Origin: Podarcis raffonei
Lineage: Eukaryota; Chordata; Lepidosauria; Squamata; Lacertidae
Length of the DNA: 64,000 bases
Direction of reading: 5' to 3'
NCBI RefSeq assembly: GCF_027172205.1
Contig: NC_070607.1
Span: 70,680,831-70,744,830, forward strand
Positions within the stretch are counted from its first letter, which is position 1. Each line of letters opens with the position of its first letter. Of the stretch, positions 35,167 to 64,000 are shown one piece after another. The notes beneath the pieces are model-generated. The model saw nothing but the letters and a program-made list of their open reading frames with translations, made no database searches and was not told the origin of the DNA. Position numbers and translations under genes: made by a program.

Positions 35167-36400
35167 CAGGGGTGTCAAACTCAAATTCATCGGGGGCCGC
35201 ATCAGCAGTTTGGTCACCCTCAAAGGGCCGGTTGTATCTGTAGGACTATGTGTCCACTCTTTATTATCTCCCCACCCCAACCCATGTACAGTGGATCTAG
35301 CAACCTCATCCATAAAGTGCTGGCAAGGTGATACCACTGTTCTGCAGTATTATATTTTTTGTTTGCATAGTCCTACAATGTGTTTTTAATCTTATAAAGC
35401 AAAAGTGTACACTCAGCATCTCTTAACCAACCCGCTTTTAATTGTAACCTGAGCATGCACCATGTTGCTGAAGAATACACATAATGCACAGGTGGTATCA
35501 GTCCAGCAATTTCCTACAAAGCCTCAGCAAATTGGAAACATAGGTGAAGGACAAACGAGAAACTGGCCAGTATTGCCCCCATGGACCTGCAGAGCACCTT
35601 CACTTATAGCCAGTTATGGCCATGTAAATCCGAGTTGCTAAATGGGAGATTAAAAGGGCACTCCGAGGAGCTTCCAATTTAGCAAAAAGACACCCTCCTT
35701 TCTGCAATTGCGTTCCGCCAAAGGACAAAATGAACCTGCCCATTTTGCCGGGCACAGGGAACTTCAGCCCACCCCGCGTCTCTCGGATCCATTGGGATCG
35801 GGTACTTCATCCACCCGCAAGGGAGCTGGCCAAGGCAGAAGCAAGGCGCTCCCCGCCGCCCCGGCCAAGAGAGGCTTCCCCAGCCCTTGCAACCGGTCGG
35901 GCGGCTGCGGCGGCTGACCCACTCGCGGCTCCCCAAGGTCACTTGCCCGCCGCCGGTCCCGAAAAAAGGAAGGCTAAGCGGGTCTGCCAGCCCTGCCTGC
36001 TAAGAACCAAACCCGCTGCCCCTCCATTCCGCTTTTGGTCTCTTCCGGGAGAAGTGGGAGGCGGAAATGCTCCTCCATCCTCGCGCACGTACTCCTCCAT
36101 CTTGGCTCCCAGCTTCCGTACCTAACGTGCTCGCTCAGCCGGCTGCCGGCATGCGAGTCACGTGGGCCCCCACACCTCCGCTTCCCTGCGAGACTCCTCT
36201 GAGCGCAGCCATTGGTCGTCTGGCTTCCAGGAGCTGAGCCAATAGGAATGAGGAGAAGGGGGGAAAGAGAGCGACACACTGCAGGGGAAAAAAAGCAAGA
36301 ATAAAAGGTGAAGGCTGTCGGCCGGCGGTGGCTACACGGGCCACATGATGAGGTCTGGCGGGCCGGATTTGGCCCGCGGGCCTTGTGTTTGACACCCGTG
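35167..36400. mobile_element. hAT-like element, 1234 bp, with CpG-rich cargo
   Basis: Ends CAGGGGTGTCAAACTC and (inverted) CACGGGTGTCAAACAC, with a perfect 8-bp target duplication GTATAAAC at 35159-35166 and 36401-36408. Subterminal GGGGGCCGC and GGCCCGCGGGCC are typical of this group. Between the ends lies AT-average DNA to about 35570, then a GC- and CG-rich block (about 35730-36260) that looks like a host promoter and first exon. No transposase reading frame was recognised, so it is non-autonomous. Confidence 0.85.
35730..36260 (-). promoter_or_regulatory. CpG-island-like cargo inside the hAT element
   Basis: On the minus strand this holds two CCAAT boxes (plus-strand ATTGG at about 36211-36215; CCAAT on the plus strand at about 36238), an E-box CACGTG (36159-36164) and a YY1-like GCCAAGATGG at the ATG (36100-36098). 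The frame from that ATG reads MEEYVREDGGAF and runs about 56 codons. The first seven residues resemble TIMM17A/B (MEEYARE), but the likeness ends there. Confidence 0.5.
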
Positions 36401-36489
36401 GTATAAACTTTCGTGTGCATATCTGAAGAAGTGTGCATGCACACAAAAGCATCGACCTGCACCAGCACAGCCATCAGGAGGACCAACCT

Positions 36490-37110
36490 CATGAATCTCC
36501 CCCGTTGGTATCCGTCTGTCTCAGGAGACAATGGAGGAGTGCGCCTTTGGGGGTGAAATCAAACTGTTGGAAGGTTACAGAGCCTTCGGTGGCTGTAGAG
36601 ACCAATATGGGAGAGAGACATGTTTTCTTGCAGCTGAGGCAAATGAAGGTGTCTGGTTATGCTGCTGCACTTAAACCATGGCATTTCTTCTCTCTGCGCC
36701 CCTCCCAGCAGTCATTCCTCCTCTGGTCCTGCTATGGATGCATGACCTGACTTTGTTTCTCCAGGCACCGTGGTTGTCTGCAAGGGATTCCCACATAGCA
36801 GGGTGGATGTTGCCAGCCTTCATGTCACATTTCCAGACATCTTTGTAATACAGAGTTGGTCTGCCAACAGGCCTAGTGGCTGAAATCAGGTTCCCATATA
36901 GAGCACATCCTTAAGGATCCCGCATCTTCCATTCTGTGAAAATGACTAAGCCAGCCTAGACATCGATAAGACAGGAGTGTGAACATGCTTGGGAATGTGG
37001 GCTTGGAAGAGCACATCTTTGTCTGAGACTCTGTCCTGCCGTGTGTCGTGCAGAATTTTTCTTAAGCAGCAGGTGCCACTTCTGACCATGGGCATAGTAG
37101 CCAGGATTTA
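36490..37110 (-). mobile_element. Non-LTR retrotransposon, RT C-terminal remnant
   Basis: Read on the minus strand, frames give QDRVSDKDVLFQAHIPKH, then WLSHFHRMEDAG, KDVLYMG, and WKCDMKAGNIHPAMWESL. These match the well-known RT tail pattern of LINEs (QDRV..., LRWLGHVHRMEDGRIPKDVLYGEL, CKRDMKA). The frame is broken more than once, so it is old. The clade could not be named by eye. Confidence 0.7.
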
Positions 37111-37584
37111 TGTATGGACACCCACCTGCCATCATCCTATGTCTGGCTCTGTCTAGCAGATTTGGAATGACACGTCTCAACATTATTAAAGTCTCCCATC
37201 GGATACAACCGATCTGTAGAAAGGACTGAAAGGACCTGAAAATAGAGGCAATGCGTGTACTTCTGTAGCCCAAGAAAACAATTAAAAAACAGAGTTGTTT
37301 CGAATTACTTTCTGTTGACTCAGAAAAATCTATCGAAATCCTTCTACTTTTAGTTATTGCTGTAGTAAAAGGAGCAAATAAGCTACTTTGAGTTAAGTAT
37401 TTCCATTTATTTACATCACGGAGGCGCAGCTCCCTGCCCCCCCCCCCCCGCGCTTGGACGTTGCCCCCCACCCGCTTCCCTAAAGCAGCGCCCTCAGCAC
37501 TGGCGGAGCGGCTCTTCCCTCAGCCGGCCTCCCCTCCCCGCCCCCTCTTGCTCCCCCTGGCGGCAAAGCGAGCCTCCCTTTTCC

Positions 37585-37598
37585 TTCCCATAATGCCC
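37585..37598 (+). promoter_or_regulatory. ZNF143/Staf-type site
   Basis: TTCCCATAATGCCC matches the core CCCATAATGC of ZNF143 (Staf) sites. It lies about 29 bases upstream of the ZNF341 start codon, inside the likely core promoter. Confidence 0.6.
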
Positions 37599-37626
37599 GT
37601 TTAGGCTGCTCTGCCTCGGCTCCAAG

Positions 37627-60962
<23,336 letters not shown>

Positions 60963-62447
60963 CTAAGTAATACTGTGACTTAATGGGGGAAATAATTCCT
61001 CTGCTGTTTGATGGAGATATGCTGCTGCAGGAGATTGGAAATGAATGGAATGTGTATGTGTGCGTGTATGTTTCAGCTGCCATGATGCAGTGATCAGCAT
61101 TCATAAAGAATTTTGTTGATAAAACTGAGAGTACCTTCCCTTATCCAGATGAATTAATCATGCGGAGCACTGAAAGGTATGGTTGCATGCTTTTCTTTGA
61201 AAGATGCTTATTGGTTAACCTAATTTATGATGATTCCTGAATCCAGTGAGAAACACAATACAGAACATTGAAATAACATACAAGACCTGATTATTTATTT
61301 TTAATTGTAGTGCATCCCATTTGTAATTATTTTCTGAAATTTGCAATACCCTGTATCTGGACAATTTGTCTTTCCAGCTGTAAGCAAACAATCCTTCGTA
61401 CTGGGAGTAAGTCCATTATGTTCTCCATTTGGAAATGTCATTCATAAATGCTCTCAACGGAAACATCCTATGACTCTGATGTATGTAGAAAAGGGACGCA
61501 GTTCTGCACAAATACCATGGTTCAGTTAAAATTTGAGCTTTCCCTCATACACTTACTAGAATTAGCATATGATGAGCAGCAACCTCATATAAAAGGATAC
61601 ATACCGAAATGCAAGTGTATAGGCAGCTAGTGACTGCATTGTGAAGAAGGGCAGAGAAAAATAACGAGCAATTCTTGCTCAATTCTGTGTAATCAACAAT
61701 GCCTAATGAAGAATTGGAGAAGGAAAGCGAGAGACAGAGGCGAGAGCAGGGAAAGTTTAACTAAACAGTTTTATCAATTAACAACATCCTCACTAAAACA
61801 ACATCCTCACCCACCCATAGAACTGATGTTACATTTTTCAAGTTTTGCCATAGCCAGGCTATCTAAATTCAGACCACGAACCTCAGAAAAACAAATGTAC
61901 TGTATTTGGAAAAGCTTCATGCCTGAGCCCGAGTCACCTGGCATTTCAAATACAATCTTTAACAATGATGTTTTATTTCTGCTGCTGTTATCATTTATTA
62001 CTTTGTATCATTTATTACAGTGTATCCTCCAAAGTGCTGAGAGTTGCATTTTAGTCCCACAACAACCCCATGAAGTAGGTTAGGCAAGAGAAACTGACTT
62101 GCTCAAGGTCACTTAATATCGGCCCACATCCAAACCCACCATTCAAGCAAGTCACTATTAGAGGCTCCGAAAAGGTTCAACATGTGGGCTCAGGGGTGGC
62201 TCAAGATATCAGCTGCCTGAGGCGAAGGACGAGATGGCACCTTTCCCCAAGGCCACAAACTGGTGGTTGAATCTTACTACAATACTGGTGAACTGGACAG
62301 TGTCTTCCCCAGCACATGGCTCTCATAACTATGGCTCTCCCCTCCCTGCACCTGCCTCTCTCTCCCTCATGGTAGGGCCGGCCCTGTATGGGGCATCTCC
62401 TAATGCTTTGGCGGAGGACAGGACTACATCTCCCAGCATTCAGCTGA

Positions 62448-62483
<36 letters not shown>

Positions 62484-62500
62484 AAAAACAAAAACAAAAA
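60963..62500. other. ZNF341 3' untranslated region and spacer to CHMP4B
   Basis: The 3' untranslated region of ZNF341 must start at 60963; I could not fix its polyadenylation site. A decayed MIR-like SINE lies at 61985-62150 and a short GGGGTGGCTCAAGATATCAG-type repeat at 62190-62400. A pure (GA)n tract of 15 units is at 62451-62480. Confidence 0.55.
62451..62480. repeat. (GA)n microsatellite
   Basis: Fifteen uninterrupted GA units just upstream of the CHMP4B CpG island, followed by an A-rich stretch. Confidence 0.95.
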
Positions 62501-62533
62501 AAACCCAGGCTCCTGCGAGCGCGCGTCGCCAAG

Positions 62534-62541
62534 TGACGTCA
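62534..62541. promoter_or_regulatory. Full palindromic CRE (TGACGTCA)
   Basis: A perfect CREB/ATF site about 530 bases upstream of the CHMP4B start codon. Two half-site-like GACGTG copies follow near 62694 and 62761. Confidence 0.65.
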
Positions 62542-63064
62542 CCCCCCTCAGAGAACGAGAGGAAATCCTCTGAGTGAAAAAACTACGGCAACCGGCAGCC
62601 CTTGCGTGTTATTTACATACTCGCGGCCTCTTGAGTAGCGAGGGCTGGGGAAGAAGGCTGTGGGCGGAGCCGCCGTTGCCGTGGCGCCCGGAGTGACGTG
62701 AGAGAGATCTCGGGCGGTCCTACCGGGAGGCCGTGAGTCAGTCAAGGGGCAGCCGAGGCTGACGTGCCGGCGGGGGCTTTGCGTGTGTGGCATCTGTGTG
62801 TCAGTCAGGGAGTGGTCACCGTGAGGGCTCGGGCCTGTGAGAGGCCCTACAGCCGCCGCCGCCGCTGCCGCTGGTGGAGGGGCCTCTCCGGTCGGGAGGA
62901 AGGCGGAGGTGGTTTCTCTTTCCTGGCGTTTTGCCTCAGCACCTCAGCACCGGCGGTCTTCGGCCGGCCCCGCTTCACTCCCTCACGGTTGCTCCTATCG
63001 TAACCGGGAGGTCGCGGGGTGCCGCCGTTTCTCCGCTGCCGCTTTCTCCGCCTGCGGCCCAGCC

Positions 63065-63254
63065 ATGTCGGGGCTGCTGGGCAAGCTGTTCGGGACGGGG
63101 GGGAAGGGCGGCGGCAAGGGGCCTTCCCCCCAGGAGGCCATCCAGCGGCTTCGCGACACGGAGGAGATGCTGAGCAAGAAGCAGGAGTTCCTGGAGAAGA
63201 AGATCGAGCAGGAGCTGGGGGCGGCCCGCAAACACGGCACCAAGAACAAGCGCG
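63065..63254 (+). CDS. CHMP4B: CHMP4B coding exon 1 (gene continues past the right edge)
   Basis: CHMP4B is the main filament-forming subunit (Snf7 orthologue) of ESCRT-III and acts at membrane necks in multivesicular body formation, cytokinesis and nuclear envelope resealing. The exon encodes MSGLLGKLFGTGGKGGGKG, then PSPQEAIQRLRDTEEMLSKK, QEFLEKKIEQEL and KHGTKNKR, followed by donor GTGAGC in phase 1. The QEAIQRLRDTEEMLSKKQEF stretch separates it from CHMP4A and CHMP4C. The amphipathic N-terminus and basic first helix that bind membranes are present. Later exons lie outside the window. Confidence 0.97.
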
Positions 63255-64000
63255 GTGAGCGGGGGCGGGGGGAGGAAGAGGTGGCTTCTTTCCTCGGGTG
63301 GGACTTCTTTTCAAAGTTCCCTTTATTTATATGCTGGTTTCCCACCCACACAGTGAACTGCGCCCAAAGCGCCTCGTAATAACCACTAGCGGAGTCGCTG
63401 TCAAAATACGTAACATCTTCGGGGGAAGGGGAAGCAACTTTACAGAACACATCAATTGCATTCAAGTAAGGCAAAATAAGATAGGTAGATGTAAATCCGT
63501 AAATAAAGACTTTCAGTATTATAGTTACTCCGTTTGATACTTAACAAGCAGAGCACAAAATAAAAGCTTGCAGACCTAAATAAATAAAGCTGACCAACGG
63601 GACCAGTGCTGAACATACTCCAAGGGGCCACAGCAGCCTAAAATCTACTTGTGGCAAGAGGGGTGTAGAGACAGAAAGGTGCTTGGACCTTTCTAAAGGA
63701 AAGGATGGTGCTGAGGTCGGTTTGAGCAAAGTAAAAACACAGCCTAATAGGTAGGAAGAGAGCTTGCTTCACAATGTTGTGTATGTTTACTCAGAGATAA
63801 GACACCTTGCAATCTGTAGATTTTTACTTTCACTTAAATGTGCCTAAGATTGCGGTATTAGTGGCATTTTTGCCTTAAAAGCCTCCAGGGTAATGTTCAG
63901 CCTACTAAGAACACAAAATAGATAAACTAAACGTGCAGCAACTGTCAATGAAATGGCACGCAAGACAGGAGCAAAACACATTTCCATTGTTGGGGTGGCC
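63255..64000 (+). other. CHMP4B intron 1, start
   Basis: Begins GTGAGCGGGGG. I see no further exon or clear repeat up to the window edge. The short frames here are unremarkable. Confidence 0.7.

Larger units (their letters stand above)
35058..36470 (+). repeat. Interspersed repeat split by a hAT insertion
   Basis: Left part (35058-35166) has GGTAGGTAGCCGTGTTGGTC and CAGTAGCACCTTAGAGACC. Right part (36401-about 36470) has CTTTCGTGTGCATATCTGAAG and GTGTGCATGCACAC. Together they form one repeat widely dispersed in sauropsid genomes, interrupted at GTATAAAC. Its class is not known to me. Confidence 0.65.
62510..63300. promoter_or_regulatory. CpG island of CHMP4B
   Basis: CG-dense DNA over the promoter, leader and first exon. 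It includes CGCCGCC-rich leader sequence around 62850-62875. Open frames on both strands here are by-products of composition. Confidence 0.7.

Noticed and set aside
35974-36531. 185-codon minus-strand open frame across the hAT cargo
   Set aside because: It spans the right end of the hAT element and its flanking repeat, so it cannot be an old gene. The ATG at 36100 in another frame fits better as a captured start.
36490-37110. Host gene suggested by fragments such as WKCDMKAGNIHPAMWESL
   Set aside because: The pattern is the RT C-terminal tail of a non-LTR retrotransposon, with broken frame.
62837-63379. Longer upstream start for CHMP4B
   Set aside because: The frame is open upstream, but CHMP4 proteins start directly with MS(G/V)...LGKLFG. 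The ATG at 63065 gives that exact start; upstream codons are leader composition.

Overview
This window is vertebrate nuclear DNA, most likely from a squamate reptile (a lizard). Four tRNA-derived SINEs of the Sauria type (tRNA-like head, Bov-B-like tail) are present, together with Bov-B, CR1, L1 and Rex1-like LINE pieces and several hAT-type and Tigger-type short DNA elements. The protein-coding genes are intron-rich, start in CpG-rich promoters, and read as clear orthologues of four neighbouring genes on human chromosome 20q11.22: E2F1, PXMP4, ZNF341 and CHMP4B. No fossil virus copy, CRISPR array, tRNA gene or rRNA gene was recognised.

Layout. Positions 1-15264 (minus strand) hold E2F1 from its start codon to part of exon 6; the remaining C-terminal coding part lies beyond the left edge. 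Its intron 4 is a textbook U12-type AT-AC intron. Its promoter at about 15900-16100 keeps the paired E2F sites known from mammals, so the gene probably autoregulates. Positions 16.4-30.3 kb are intergenic and repeat-rich. PXMP4 is on the minus strand at 30363-34347 in four exons, complete. Positions 34.4-37.6 kb separate PXMP4 from ZNF341 and contain a 1.23 kb hAT-like element with perfect 8-bp target duplications. Its interior carries a CpG-rich, promoter-like sequence with a start codon in good context. ZNF341 runs on the plus strand at 37627-60962 in 15 coding exons whose phases all join to one reading frame of 841 residues. CHMP4B begins at 63065 on the plus strand; only exon 1 is inside the window.

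The genes are not an operon and have unrelated jobs. E2F1 is a cell-cycle transcription factor, PXMP4 a peroxisomal membrane protein, ZNF341 a C2H2 zinc-finger activator of STAT3-type targets, and CHMP4B an ESCRT-III filament subunit. Their order and orientation match the mammalian block. All exon borders were read by eye from splice signals and checked by codon phase; transcription starts and polyadenylation sites were not established.
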